Of a DNA stretch of 64,000 nt, positions 23,379 to 35,462 are shown piece by piece (positions within the stretch are counted from its first letter, which is position 1; the number at the start of each line of letters is the position of its first letter). The notes beneath the pieces were generated by a model that was not told where the DNA came from, searched no databases, and was given only the letters and a program-made list of their open reading frames with translations. This stretch comes from Campanula takesimana. Its lineage: Eukaryota > Streptophyta > Magnoliopsida > Asterales > Campanulaceae. The position numbers and the translations under genes are program-made. Location of the stretch: contig JAOWBW010000282.1 of assembly GCA_026119855.1 (NCBI GenBank), positions 1-64,000 on the forward strand, in the 5' to 3' direction.

Positions 23379-23798
23379 CTAGGCCCAATATCCCATGTAT
23401 CCAATACCCATGGACCTAACATGACCATCATGTTTAGCTTGTGGAATTCCCTTTGTTAGTGGGTCCACGACATTGTCATCAGTAGGTACTCTGCATATAT
23501 TCACGTCTCCCCTATCAACGATCTCTCGAATGATATGAAAACGTCTAAGTATGTGTTTGGATTTCTGATGTGCTCTTGGTTCCTTTGCTTGAGCAATAGC
23601 ACCATTATTATCACAATAAAGGTCTATTGGATTAGCAATACTAGGAACCACTTCAAGTTCAGTAATGACCTTTTTAATCCAAACAGCTTCCTTTGCAGCA
23701 TCTGATGCAGCAATATACCCAGCTTCCGTTGTAGAATTAGCGGTTGTACTTTGCTTGGAACTCTTCCAGCTTACAGCTCCACCATTTAACATAAACAC
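23379..23798 (-). pseudogene. pol: Copia RNase H domain (element G)
   Basis: The frame contains STTEAGYIAASDAAKEAVW and LYCDNNGAI, two conserved parts of copia RNase H (the metal-binding E and D segments), and ends with a natural-looking stop close to the purine tract. RNase H removes the RNA strand during reverse transcription. A frame break near 23800 separates it from the RT part, where the first RNase H aspartate (AYTDASFQTD) lies. Confidence 0.85.
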
Positions 23799-23807
23799 AA
23801 AACCCGA

Positions 23808-24530
23808 TTACGATCGACTGTCGTCTTTGTCGGTTTGGAAGCTTGCATCCGTGTAAGCATTTACAACGAGATCATCTTCCATTCCTCTATAGACCAAAAA
23901 CGAATCTTTAGTCCTTCTCAAGTACTTAAGAATCGCTTTTACAGCCATCCAGTGATTTTCACCGGGGTCGGATTGATATCTACTTGCTATACTCAAAGCA
24001 TAAGATACATCCGGCCTAGTACATATCATGGCATACATGATGGACCCAATTACCGAAGCATCTGGAACATCATTCATTTTCTCACGCTCATCTTTTGTCT
24101 TAGGACATTGAGTCTTGCTTAGAGAAACTCCATGTAATACTGGCAAGGTTCCTCTCTTAGAATTTTCCATGCGGAATCTTCTAATGACCTTGTCAATGTA
24201 TGTACTTTGGCTTAAACCAATTAGCTTCCTTGATCTATCTCTGTAGATCTTAATGCCAAGTATATATGCGGCTTTACCCATATCTTTCATTGCGAAGCAC
24301 TTTCCTAACCAAGTCTTTACCAACTGAAGTGTAGGAATGTCGTTTCCAATGAGTAATATGTCATCCACATATAAAATAAGGAATAGCACTATGCTCCCAC
24401 TAATCTTCTTGTATACACAAGGTTCATCTTCGTTGTTGATGAATCCAAACTCTTTGACCGATTCATCAAAACGGAGAATCCAACTCCTAGAAGCTTGCTT
24501 CAATCCTAGATGGATCTTTGCAATTTTCAT
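23808..24530 (-). pseudogene. pol: Copia reverse transcriptase, palm and C-terminal part (element G)
   Basis: The catalytic motif YVDDILLIGND and the downstream LGIKIYRDR, GLSQSTYIDKV and RPDVSYALS segments are all present. The N-terminal part of RT lies in the next frame to the right, so one frameshift near 24530 divides the enzyme. The short stretch GLKQASRSW is normally GLKQA.R.W and is intact. Confidence 0.9.
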
Positions 24531-25498
24531 ACCTTAGAATCTTGTTCAAAACCTTCTGGTTGTGTCATGTACACATCCTCTTGTAGCTTTCCATTTAGGA
24601 AAGCGGGTTTGACATCCATTTGCCATATTTCATAGTCATGGTATGCGGCAATGGCAAGCAAAATTCTTATACACTTGATCATTGATACGGGTGAAAAGGT
24701 TTCATCATAGTCAATACCATGAACTTGCCTATAACCTTTCGCTAGAAGTCTAGCTTTGTAAGTATGCACCTTCCCATCCATGTCAGTCTTCTTCTTGAAG
24801 ACCCATTTGCATCCTATGGTTTTTACACCTTCGGGCGCATCAATCAAGTTCCAAACTTGATTATCTTGCATGGATTGCAATTCAGATTCCATGGCTCCAA
24901 GCCATTTCTTCGAATCAGGAGAAGACATCGCCTCTTGGTAGGTGGTTGGTTCATCATTATCAATGATCTCCACCTCATTACTATCCGTTACGAGAAAACC
25001 ATATCTCTCGGGCTCGGAACATAACCTACCAGATCTACGAGTTACTTGTTTATTTTGAACAGGTTCCACAATTCCTTGTGGTTCTTGATCTTGTTCCACT
25101 ATTGGTTCAATGTTATTTTCTGGGTCCCGAATTTCTTCAAGATTTATTTTACTCCCACTGATTTCCTTGGAGAGAAACTCTTTCTCTAAAAAGATACCAG
25201 TCCGGGCAACAAACACCTTGTTGTCCTCTCGGTTATAAAAGTAATATCCTCTAGTTTCCTTAGGATATCCCACAAAAATACATTTATCGGATTTGTGTTC
25301 AAGCTTGTCGGAGATAAGTCTTTTGACAAATACTTTGCAACCCCAAATCTTTAAAAAAGACAAAATAGGCTTCTTTCCATTCCACATTTCATATGGAGTC
25401 TTTTGAACCGATTTAGTTGGAACACGATTTAGTGTGAAAGCGGCGGTTTCTAGAGCATAACCCCAAAAGGATAAAGGAAGATCAACTTGACTCATCAT
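24527..25498 (-). pseudogene. pol: Copia integrase C-terminus and reverse transcriptase N-terminus (element G)
   Basis: The frame begins with the integrase end (PYEMWNGKKPILSFLKIWGC), passes through the acidic variable linker and the RSGR basic segment, and enters RT with CKWVFKKKTDMDGKV, YDETFSPV and MDVKPAFLNGKL. A normal QMDVKTAFLNG has T where this copy has P. It is joined to the previous frame across a TGA at 25502, where an arginine CGA codon would fit. Confidence 0.9.
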
Positions 25499-25501
25499 TG
25501 A

Positions 25502-26863
25502 TCAAACCATGTCTAACAAAGTCCGATTCCTCCTCTCAAACACACCATTCCATTGTGGTGTTCTGGGTGGAGTCAATTGTGAAATTATTCCACAATTCTT
25601 TAGATGATCATAAAATTCATGACTCAAGTATTCTCCACCTCGATCTGATCGAAGTGCTTTAATACTTTTGCCAAGTTGTTTTTCTACTTCATTTTGAAAT
25701 ATTCTAAATATTTCAAACGCTTCACTTTTATGTTTCATTAGGTAAACATACCCAAATCTACTATAATCATCGGTGAATGTTATGAAGTATTGAAATCCTC
25801 CCCTAGCATTTCTACTTAATGGTCCGCATACATCGGAATGTATCAACCCCAATAAGTCACTTGCCCTTTCACCTAGCTTGGTAAAAGGTGTCTTAGTCAT
25901 TTTTCCAAGAAGACACGACTCACAAGTATCAAATGACTCATGGTCATATGAACCTAAAAGTCCGTCCCCATGGAGTTTTGAGATACGCTTCTCATTAATA
26001 TGACCTAGACGGCAATGCCACAAATAAGTATTATTTACATCATTAGGTTTATATTTCTTATTTATATGATAGACATTTTCATCATTCTTGACATCCAAGA
26101 CATAAAGGCCATTAAATGAATTTGCAATACCATGAAGCACATCATTTAAATAAATAGAAAATTTCTTATTTTCAATAAGAAACTTAAAACCTTCATTATC
26201 CAAACAAGAAATTGAAATAATATTTATACTTAAATCCGGTACATAATAGCAATTGTTCAAAACAAGTATTAAACCGGAAGGTAAAGCGACTTCATAAGTT
26301 CCTACGGCTAATGCAGCAACTCTTGCTCCATTTCCCACTCGTAGGTCCACTTCACCCTCTTTAAGCTGTCTCCTATTCTTTAGTCCATGCACATTTAAAC
26401 AAATGTGAGAACGACATCCGGTATCCAATACCGAAGAATCAGTGGTAGAAAGGAGAATATCTATCATATAGATACCTGAAGTCGACGCAGTCCCACTGCT
26501 CTTCTTCTTATTTTGGTCTTCCTTAAAAGCCTTACAATTACGTTTCCAATGACCAATTTCTTGACAGTGGAAACAGATTGCATCCTTTTGTGAATCGGGT
26601 TTTGCCTCAGAAGCTTTGGAAACCTTTGCCTTGCTTATCTTGGGTTTGACAACTTTTTTACCGTTTCCTTTGGCACTTGCCTTCTTCCCATCATGAACCA
26701 AGAGCACAGGAGAACCTTTCTCCACAATCTTCATCTCCGCAGTTTTAAGCATACCATGCAACTCGGAGAGATTCTTATCAATTCCATGCATGTTATAATT
26801 CATCACAAACTGATTATAACTTTTAGGCAATGAATTAAGAATGAGATCCGTGGCTAGCTCCAA
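25502..26863 (-). pseudogene. gag-pol: Copia gag zinc knuckle, protease and integrase core (element G)
   Basis: In order: gag C-terminal part, a CCHC knuckle (CFHCQEIGHWKRNC), protease with DTGCRSHIC, the integrase zinc-binding HHCC (CRLGHINEKR ... CESCLLGK), the first catalytic D in HSDVCGPL, the second in RSDRGGEY and the E in FERRNRTLLD. This 453-codon frame is the longest intact coding stretch in the window. Gag packages RNA, protease cuts the polyprotein, and integrase joins cDNA to the target. Confidence 0.9.
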
Positions 26864-27329
26864 TGGGATTGTATGCCAAGTTTCTCAAGATGCTCTACAT
26901 AACCTTTCATTTTAAGCATGTGAGGACTCACTTGTTGCCCTTCACTCATTTTGCAAGAAGTGAATGCAACAATGGTCTTGTACCTCTCTTGCCTAGCTTT
27001 CTCTTGAAACTTGGCTCTTAACTCCATGCCTATATGATAGGCTTCCAAATGTTCCAAACTTTGTTGGAGTTTTGAGCATATAGTAGCAAGCATGAGACAA
27101 CTTACATCTCTAGAATCATTACGATGTTTCTTGTAACTGTCTCTTTCTGCCCTAGGGGCAGTGGCTTCTGGTTCATCGGGAAGAGCCCATCGAGAATGTA
27201 CAACTTATCTTCTTGCCTTAGAACTATTCTAAGGCTACGGATCCAATCCATAAAGTTAGTACCATTCTCTTGAAGCTTATCCTTCTCAAGGATCGATCGC
27301 AACGAAATTGATTGAGTGTTGGTAGTCAT
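26854..27329 (-). pseudogene. gag: Copia gag N-terminal part (element G)
   Basis: Two frames, 27329-27102 and 27093-26854, together give the copia gag (UBN2-type) domain: an N-terminal SLRSILEKDKLQENGTNF segment with the conserved W downstream, then LMLATICSKLQQSLEHL. A frameshift near 27100 splits them, and another near 26860 separates them from the zinc-knuckle frame. I take the M at 27329 as the start because it opens the typical N-terminus. Confidence 0.8.
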
Positions 27330-28853
27330 TATCTACAATTATGCAAAATTATTTAAATTTAATAAGTACCAGTTTCATTAAAGAAATTAACAATGTATTT
27401 TTTCCAAAAAAAATACTCCCACTAAATTATATAACCTTCTTATACATTCAATGTATAATATAATTTAAATGCGCTAAGATCCAACTTTAATTTAACTTTG
27501 AGTCCACGGAGGCGGACCACTCAAAACTAAATTAATTAGGTAGATAATCATGTCAATCATATCCCATATGACTCTTAGATTATTTTCTGAGATTCTTTAA
27601 GAAATCCACTTTCAAAAAGCATGTTAAATCTCATCTTTGCCTAGGCCCAAAACTGTTTTGACGCATAATTAAGTCCAACTATTTTAAACGTATAGGAATC
27701 ATTCAATTTAATGCACCTCATGGAGGCGAACCCACATTAAATTAATAAACCTCATCTTGCTCATATATGAATAAAATTAATGAACCTCGCGGAGGCGAGC
27801 CCACATGAATTTCACCCATGTACTTACAAGTGTTTTAATCATGGCATGGCAAAAGGGACTTAAAACTTTTATGAAGGTTCAATACATATAGCATACAACA
27901 CATCTATGAGTACATAATATAAACATGTTATGCATCAAGTTTAGTCACTAAATTAATAATCATTAATTTAAGCATAATATTTATGGTCATTAGTTTCTCT
28001 ATAATAATGAGGATGAAACTATTTCAACTTTGGTTATTATCTCCAAATCAAGACAACAAGAAGTGCGGCCGAAACTAAGCCATAAGGCATCCACAATTCC
28101 GCACTAATTCAAGAAACCAAGAAAGTAGTCCATGTGACCGAAACTAAGCAATAGATGGTCTCGATGAACGTAGGCCAATTGCATCCACAATTCCACATGG
28201 ATCTCCAATCTTTGAATCAAGAACTTTGTTTCTCAATTTTAGCAATTATGAACTCTTCATAATTCTAACTTCGTTTTATATTTGAAACTTTGAATGCGAT
28301 CAAGTTTGGGAAACACAATCTCGATGAACGTAGATTAGCCATCCAAACTCTGATCCAATCTCAGAATCACAAGATCAAAACAAATAGGAAATTCAAACCC
28401 CAAGATCCGCACCCAAACCAACTGCCCAAAACCCACTCCAGACCAGCAGGTCCGGCCGGGTCTTGTCACTGGTCCGGTCGGACCCCTTCGAAAAATTCAG
28501 ATTCTGAATCTGACCAAAACCAAAAGCCAGAACCCCGACCCAGACCAGATGGTCCGGCCGGGTCCTTCCTTTGGTCCCGTCGGACCTTCGCCAGAAAACC
28601 AAAATTTTTAAAGTTCAAAAATTTGTTTCAAAATTGTTTTTCCCCGACTATCAAAACTTTGATCCAATCAGAAATTGATAACCCAAACAATTTTAAATAC
28701 AATATAATTTTTATTACGATTGAATAGTGAGACTAAAGTTTTTAAGACAATAAACCACATAAACATCATAATCGAGTATTCATATCATGCTAGGCACATA
28801 AACAAGCGATTTATATACAACATGATCTAGTATTGAAATAATCAACATGAACG
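27330..28853 (-). other. Untranslated leader of element G
   Basis: 1.5 kb between the primer site and gag with no conserved gene. It holds repeated short words (GGAGGCGGACC, GGAGGCGAACC, GGAGGCGAGCC on the plus strand at 27510-27800), a second CpG-palindrome cluster and two copies of CTCGATGAACGTAG (28159, 28319). Confidence 0.7.
28449..28586. repeat. CpG-palindrome cluster in the leader of G
   Basis: Four copies of the GGTCCGGCCGGACC-type motif arranged as two close pairs. The same motif as in the LTRs of this element, but in non-homologous surroundings. Confidence 0.7.
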
Positions 28854-28854
28854 G

Positions 28855-28866
28855 GGCTCTGATACC
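28855..28866 (-). other. Primer binding site of element G (tRNA-iMet type)
   Basis: The minus strand reads GGTATCAGAGCC two bases after the 5' LTR end. Confidence 0.8.
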
Positions 28867-29324
28867 GTTGTTGGGTTTCGGAGTAACATGCACAGCGAAA
28901 AATTGCATTTAAAATTTTAATAGAAACCCAAAGCCATAGATCCGTTCATATGATTATATCAAATACATACAATATGAATACTAGAATACTAACCCTTGAT
29001 GACTTTGATTTCTAGCCTTTGATCTTGGTGGAGATTTAGAAACTTGATCACGAACACAAAGCTTGAACACGAACTTTGAAGATGATGAGTTTAACCCTCT
29101 AGCGGTATCCACACCACGAACGAATATCAAGGAGCTTCTTGATCTTGGTTGCTAGACCAAAATTCTGAAACACGTTTTCACAATTAATATGAACAATATG
29201 TAATATAATTTGTGTATAATTTTGTTCTTCAATCAATGATCTCTTAGAACAAAATAATTCTCTCAAAAACTCTTTTGGATGCTTGCAAAAACACATAGAC
29301 ATGATTAGGGACAAATTAGGGTTG

Positions 29325-29332
29325 TTTATATA
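29325..29332 (-). promoter_or_regulatory. TATA box in the 5' LTR of G
   Basis: TATATAAA on the minus strand, about 85 bases downstream of the CpG-palindrome cluster in transcription sense. Confidence 0.5.
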
Positions 29333-29415
29333 CAAGTTAGACCTATTCCAAATAGGTAACTTATGTCTAAACCCGCAAGAAAACGGATTAAGGAAGTTTC
29401 CTCCCGAAACCGACT

Positions 29416-29494
29416 GGTCCGGCCGGGTATGGCAAGTGGTCCGACCGGACCATGCCAGGTCCACCCGGGTCCTTCCACTGGTCCTCCCGGACCT
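29416..29494. repeat. CpG-palindrome cluster in the 5' LTR of G
   Basis: Four copies as in the 3' LTR. The third and fourth have each lost a C or G of the core, consistent with decay of methylated CpG. Confidence 0.75.
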
Positions 29495-30289
29495 CCTCTG
29501 TTTCCAATTTTCTTCTTCTAATTCTTTAAATCCCTCAATGCTCCTTCGATCCAATATTCCAATATAGTCCTTTTTTGATTCGTTCTATTGTGTGTGACCC
29601 TCTAAGATTATACTAAGTTCGCAATGGATTCAAACATGAAACCATAAGATATGATTAGGTTCTAGCAAACTGTCATACCTACCCAAATAGTATAACTAGA
29701 TACAAGTTCGCATTCCTTTAGAATATGTCACAATCCTTTTGTCCACGATGTCATTGAACACAAGTTATGGTCAACGAGTCAACTTGTCTTTGTTCAATAC
29801 TTTCTCGATTCCGAAAATGTTGATAATCCAAACGACATTGATCCAATCAATTCATTTGAGTCCGGACGAACATTTTCATCAACATCATTCCTACGAGAGG
29901 CCCAAGCTTGACATCTCTCTGTAGAGGGACAAATCCATTTATCTTTTTATTCTTCCCTACATGAATCTGATTATGCCAATCATACCCTTTATAACTACCT
30001 GGTTAAAGGTAGCGTTTAAATATGTCAAACATAATGTTCATTAAGTGGAAGACAATAATAACTTCATGTCTAAGGATTCAAATGACACAACTAATATGAG
30101 ATGTACTTATTACATTGACCATGACATAAATCTCATAGAGTGGGTCATGTCCAGTACTAAACAAGTACCCATAAATCTAACATGATCATCCCATGATCAT
30201 TTAGCCTTTATACTAATACCAAACAAGTAATAGGGACGGGGATTATTATACAACGTTTATTAAACATGCCTAGGGCCCCAACACCAAAA

Positions 30290-30294
30290 ATGGG
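30290..30294. other. Target site duplication of element G, right
   Basis: ATGGG, matching 21869-21873. Confidence 0.85.
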
Positions 30295-31130
30295 TTGGAC
30301 TTTTTGGATGTTTTTGTTAGAATAGTTTTGTATGTTTGAACTTTCCTACGTTATTTTGGTTGTAAAAACTGTTGGATTTCCAAAGGTAACCTTGTGATGT
30401 TACATCTTGAGAAAGTTATGTAAATGGAGTAGGAATAGATTAGAAAAGCAAATAGTAGAAGTTATTTCATAAGTATGATTTGAAAGGTAGTAGTAGTATG
30501 AAGGATGTAGCAAGATTATACTACTAGCATAAATGGAAAGATGTTTTAATCTTAAAATTTTTGTCTTTGGTAACATGTTAATGTTACAACCAGTTGTAAA
30601 TAGCTTGAGTCCACAAATTTACTTAGTGTAAGATGGTAATCAATATGTCTAAAATACACTGGCCAACTTACAACTTGGTCAAATGTGAAAAACGTGCGCA
30701 CGGGCGAAGGTGTATGAACCTTAGACTTAAGAAAGATGCATAATCTTTAAATCTTTGAAAGGTGAAAACCTGAGTATAAAATTTAGGAAAAGATGCATAA
30801 AATTTAAAATCAAAGTGCTTACTTGTGCATTTAACATGTTGAACTTTCATCCAGTAGTTTGTCAGCAAATTGACTCCTTTCATCTTGAACAACTTAGATT
30901 GTTAATTTCAGTAGATCGTTTGAACATGTTGAACATGTTGTCCTAAGCTGGAATTTTGAATTGCCTTGCAAAACAAACACATGTTAGGGGTGTGTCTTAG
31001 CTTAGCTAACACCCCTCCGATGCTTAAGTCAGTAAGTGTTCAACAAAGATAAATAAATTGAAATAATAAAATTGAAATAAGGCTAATTAAATCATACCTG
31101 GTTTTCGGAATTGAATGGACAAGCTACAAC
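30295..31130. other. Gene-free part of element F downstream of pol
   Basis: An AT-rich stretch between the integrase stop and the copia insertion. The frames in it are short and not related to known domains. Confidence 0.6.
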
Positions 31131-32110
31131 TTACATATAATATGGTTTAGGATGGATTGCATTCCAAGTTCTTGGTATCCTGATGCCATCCAAGGTGGAG
31201 AGCCAATATGCACCCTTTCCAGCTTCTGCGTCAACTAGGTAGGGACCTTCCCACTTGGCTGCAAGTTTGCCTGCATTCAGTTCCCTTGTATTTTGAAATA
31301 CTTTTTTGAGGAGCATGTCTCCAACTTGAAATCTTCTAATCCGAACGTTCTTGTTGTAAGACTTAGCAATCCTCTGCTGGTAACCCGCTATCCTGATTTT
31401 AGCCAGATCTCTTAGTTTATCAATGGTGTCAAGATCTTCTGCAAGTACAATCTGGTTGTCCTTTGGAGTTATTAAGCCATATCTTGCTGTTGGGATAGAG
31501 AATTCTACTGGTATTACAGCTTCAGTTCCAAACACCAAGGAGAAAGGGGTTTGCCCAGTTGCAGTCTTAGGAGTAGTTCTATCTGCCCACAATACTAGAG
31601 GCAATTCTTCAGCCCATTTTCCTTTTTTCTGATCAAGACGCTTCTTTAGATTGTTCACAATCAACTTGTTGCTTGACTCTGCTTGACCATTATCTTGAGG
31701 ATGTACTGGGGTAGACGTGATCAACTTGATTCCCCATCTTGTACAGAAATCTTGGGTCTTCTTGTTGATGAATTGGGATCCGTTATCACAAATACTCAAA
31801 ACCTGCTAATAATGTTTCTTTTCAAGAATGAAATCACTTCTATATCTCTCACTTGCACGAAGGCCTCATCTTTAATCCATTTTGAGAAGTAATAAGTCAT
31901 AGCTAGCATAAATACTTAGCCCCCAGAGGCCTTACGAAACTTTCCAACAATATCCATTCCCCACTGCATGAAGGGCCAAGATGATAGGATAGGATGAAGA
32001 GGCTCAGTAGGTTGGTGTAAGATGTTGCTGTGTCTCTGACAAGCATCACATTTCTGAACATATTTGATTGCATCTTGGCACATAGTTGGCCAATAATAAC
32101 CTGTTCTCAA
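31131..32110 (-). pseudogene. pol: Tat integrase (element F)
   Basis: 32110-31916 gives the zinc-binding end (CDACQRHSNILHQP) and the first catalytic region (WGMDIVGKF). 31799-31131 gives CDNGSQFINKK (second D), NGQAESSNK (catalytic E region) and the C-terminal GPYLVDAEAGKGAYWL. The link between them at 31800-31915 is out of frame, and the FVQVKW-type stretch is shifted there. It would insert the cDNA if intact. Confidence 0.85.
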
Positions 32111-32407
32111 TGCTTTGGAAGATAGAGACTTGCCCCCAGAATGGTTGCCACATTCGCCATTATGCAGCTCTCTTCATACATGTTCAGCTTGTTGGGGCTC
32201 TAAACACCTCATGTATAAACCTGTAAATGACTTACGAAATAATATATTATCGATTAATATAAATCTTGATACCTTTATCCTTAAAGCTCTTGACACCTTG
32301 TGGCACTGTCCCATCCTGCAGAAATTTTACTATGGCCAATGTCCAAGATGTCATCTCATTCAAGGAGCTAACTGGTAATACCAGTTAGCTTCAGGTTGAT
32401 CTATCGA

Positions 32408-33462
32408 TTAATATAAATCTTGATCCTCTATTTGGTTTGCTTCAGGTTGATCTATTGCTGGATGCAAGACATAGATTATAGGTATAGCATTGTTCAACAT
32501 GCTCCTGCAACTTGAGCACAAGTTGGCCAACGCATCAGCTTCAGCATTTTCTTCCTTTGGGACTTGCTGGAAGGTAAATTTTTTAAATTGTCCAGCCAAC
32601 GACTTAACAAGCTGTAAGTAACTCGACATTCTGGTATTCTTAGCTGTATAAGATCCATTGAAGTGGTTAACCAGTAACAAAGAATCATTACAAACATTGA
32701 GGCATTTAACATTTAAATTTAAATCAGTATCTAAACCCATGATGAGGGCCTCATATTCTGCCTCATTATTTGTTGCCTTGAACTCGCAAGCCACAGCTTG
32801 AGGAATCAGTTCTCCTTGGGGTGATCTCAAGACTATGCCCAAACATGTGCCCCTTGATTTGATGCTCCATCTGTATAGAGCGTCCAAAATCTAGGAGTGT
32901 TTAAACCTTCAAGTTTTTGGACTTCGAGTTCAACTTCAGGTTGGAGGTTGGGACTGAAATCTGCCACAAAGTCAGCCAAGGCTTGCGACTTAATTGTAGT
33001 CCTTGCCTCATATTGGATGGCACATGTACTAAGTTGCACATACCATTTAGCCATCCTGCCAGACATCTCAGGTTTTCTCATCACATTCCTGATAGGATAG
33101 TTATTCCTCACAATAACAGGAAGCATTTCAAAATAATGGTGCAACTTAATAGAAGTAGTTATCAAAGCAAGAATGAGTTTCTCAAGATGGGAGTACCTGG
33201 TTTCTGCGTCTAGAAGAGAGTTAGTTACATAATAGACAGGAAGTTGTGTACCATCTTGCTCTCTAGCCAGGACCGCGCTGACTGCATTTTCTGAAACTGA
33301 GAGATATAAGTATAAAGTTTCGCCTGTTTCTGGTTTGGAAAGCAAAGGTGGAGTAGCTAGATATTTCTTGAGCTGGTTGAAGGCTGCTTCATGATCTTCA
33401 GTCCACTGGAACAACTTGTTCTTTCGGAGCACATCATAAAACAACTTACATCTATCAGACAA
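32408..33462 (-). pseudogene. pol: Tat RNase H plus second (archaeal-type) RNase H (element F)
   Basis: 33462-32833 covers the RT thumb and Ty3 RNase H (LSVSENAVSAVLAREQDG, SHLEKLILALI). It ends at YTDGASNQG, the start of the second RNase H. That domain continues in another frame as NNEAEYEALIMGLDTDLNL, CNDSLLLVNHFNG and EENAEADALANL. A dual RNase H is a hallmark of the Tat lineage. A single frameshift near 32850 splits the second domain. Confidence 0.85.
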
Positions 33463-33500
33463 CTTAGAGATAAACCTGGCTAGAGCAGCAACTTTTCCAG

Positions 33501-34395
33501 TTAGCCTTTGAACGTCCTTGATGTTCTTGGGGACTCCAGGTTGATTATAGCCTTGATTTGTTCCGGACTTGCTTCAATGCCCCTCTTAGTTAATATGTAG
33601 CTGACGAACTTTCCATCTTTAACACCAAAGTTGCACTTTGAGGGATTCAGTTTCATGTTTGAACGCCTCCAAGATGTCAAAAGCCTCCTTAAGATCTCGA
33701 GCATGATTTTCAATGCACTTAGATTTTACCACCATATCATCGATGTACACTTCCATTGTCTTTCCAAGCTAATTCTGAACATCATGTTTACTAATCTTTG
33801 GGTAGGTTGCCCATGCATTCCTCAATCCGAAGGGCATCACAATAAAAGAGTAAATAACATCTGGAGTAATAAATGCTGTATCTTCCTGATCTGAGGGTTC
33901 CATCTGAATTTGCTGAAATCCTGAAGAAGCATCCATAAATGTCAAGACTTCATGGCCAGCTGTTGCATCTACTAGGGAGTCAATGTGAGGTAAAGGTAAA
34001 GGATCCTTAGGGCATGCTTTGTTCAAATCAGTAAAGTCCACACAGACTCGCCATTTGCCATTCGTCTTCTAAACAACTACCACGTTGGCCAACCATCTAG
34101 GATAGTCAACCTCCCTGATCATCTTAGACTTCAACAAACTTTCCACCTCTTCTCTAATAATTTGGTTGCGCTCGTGAGAAAACTTCCTACGCTTCTGATG
34201 GATAAGTTTGGCATTTGGGTCAACGTTCAACTTGTGAGTAATAACATCTTTGCTGATTCCGGTCATGACCTCATGCTTCCAAGAAAAACACTGCAACCTG
34301 CTCCTCAGGAATTCAATGATCTCATCTTCTATGTCAGGAGGTAAATCTGCCCCAATTAGAACCTTGACATCGGGATTGGAAGGATCAAGCTGCAC
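33501..34395 (-). pseudogene. pol: Tat reverse transcriptase (element F)
   Basis: Three frames carry the N-terminal KLNVDPNAK and EVDYPRWLANVVVV, then DFTDLNKACPKDPLPLPHID and the FIVMPFGLRNA palm segment, then KLNPSKCNFGV. The catalytic IDDM tetrad is encoded on the minus strand at about 33736-33747, in the gap between called frames. TAG codons at 34069 and 33769 break the frame, the second where the family has glutamine. Confidence 0.85.
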
Positions 34396-34629
34396 CTCCT
34401 TGATATCAAATTCTGCATCTTCAAGTACATCCCGTGCCTTTCGCTGTAACTGCTATGCCTGTCTAGGACTGCTTCCTGCCTTCATGGATACCTTGTAACA
34501 CTCCTTAGATGTCTATTGATCTCCTGACACCTTGATAACTCCCTAAGGTGTTGGCAACTTGAGGCACTGATGGTAAGTTGATAGTACAGCTTTCACGTTG
34601 TGGATCCATGGCCTGCCCAGGATGATGTT

Positions 34630-34887
34630 CTAGGATGACAGACACTCTATGACACAAAACTTCTCCATAGAGTTAATCCCTTCAACATAAACTGGGAAAG
34701 TGATCTCCCTAAAGGTATGCTTCGTCTCACCACTGAATCCAACCAAGATAGATGAACACTTAGTCATATTCTCAAGTGGGATCCCCATTCCTTTCAGACC
34801 ATCAGTTGTAACGATGTTCACTGAACTCCCATTATCGATCAAGATGCGCCTCACCAAACAGTTGGCAGCCTGAAGGCTCACGACCAA
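34630..34887 (-). pseudogene. pol: Tat aspartic protease (element F)
   Basis: The active-site region reads ILIDNGSSVNIV, with DNG in place of the usual DTG, which is normal for Tat proteases. GFSGETKHTFREITFPV follows. Upstream the frame overlaps the end of the zinc-finger frame in another phase, so a frameshift lies near 34885. Confidence 0.8.
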
Positions 34888-35354
34888 GGCATCATGATGT
34901 GGATCCTAGATGCTGACCCTATTATCTTCATCAAAAAGATCTCCTGACCCTTATCCTTGCTGACAGATCTTGAAGGAAAATAGGACTTGTCCTCCTTTGC
35001 ATCTACAGCACGACGCTTTGCAGCTGAATAGGTTGTTCCACAGATATCTGAGCCGCCACTAATCATGTTGACCACTCTGGTTGGAGGTGGATGAGGTGGT
35101 GGATTCTTAACTTGCTTCTCCTGGTTGTCTGCACGATCTTCAGTACGTCTATGCCTTTTATAAAGCAGTTCCTTAAGGAGACCTTTGGATAACAAATGTC
35201 TAATATCCTTCCTGAGTGAAATACAATTCTCAGTAGTGTGCCCAAAGTCTTCATGATAGGCGCACCACTTGGACTTGTCTTTCCAGATTGATGGCTTGTC
35301 TGACTTCTTTGGCCATCTCGCTTTCTCACCCAGGTTGTCCATGGCATTGATCAA
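34878..35354 (-). pseudogene. gag: Tat gag C-terminal zinc finger and linker (element F)
   Basis: The motif WCAYHEDFGHTTENC is the CCHC-like finger of Tat gag proteins, followed by ISLRKDIRHLLSKG. Comparable fingers are seen in E (YCKFHQFSGHDTNSC) and C (WCGYHKHIGHTTEGC). The linker toward protease is proline- and basic-rich. It follows gag after a break near 35460. Confidence 0.8.
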
Positions 35355-35462
35355 TCCTACAATATCAATGGAGAAATAGCAGTCATCAATTCTAGGATAT
35401 GAAGAATCATCATCCTCATCATTATCATCTACAACATGAATTCTAAAAGAGTCGGGTTTAGA

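Larger units (their letters stand above)
21874..30289 (-). mobile_element. Element G: Ty1/copia retrotransposon nested in element F
   Basis: LTRs of 1491 and 1421 bp (TGTTGGGTTTCGG...) with ATGGG duplications enclose gag, protease, integrase, RT and RNase H in copia order. The 5' LTR is on the right. Five or more frame breaks make it inactive. The LTRs differ at about 3% of positions by eye plus one ~65-base deletion in the right LTR. The lineage is probably Tork- or TAR-like, which I cannot settle by eye. Confidence 0.9.
28869..30289 (-). repeat. 5' LTR of element G (1421 bp)
   Basis: Homologous to 21874-23364 throughout. It lacks about 65 bases near its left-hand counterpart's 23260-23325. 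Confidence 0.9.
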
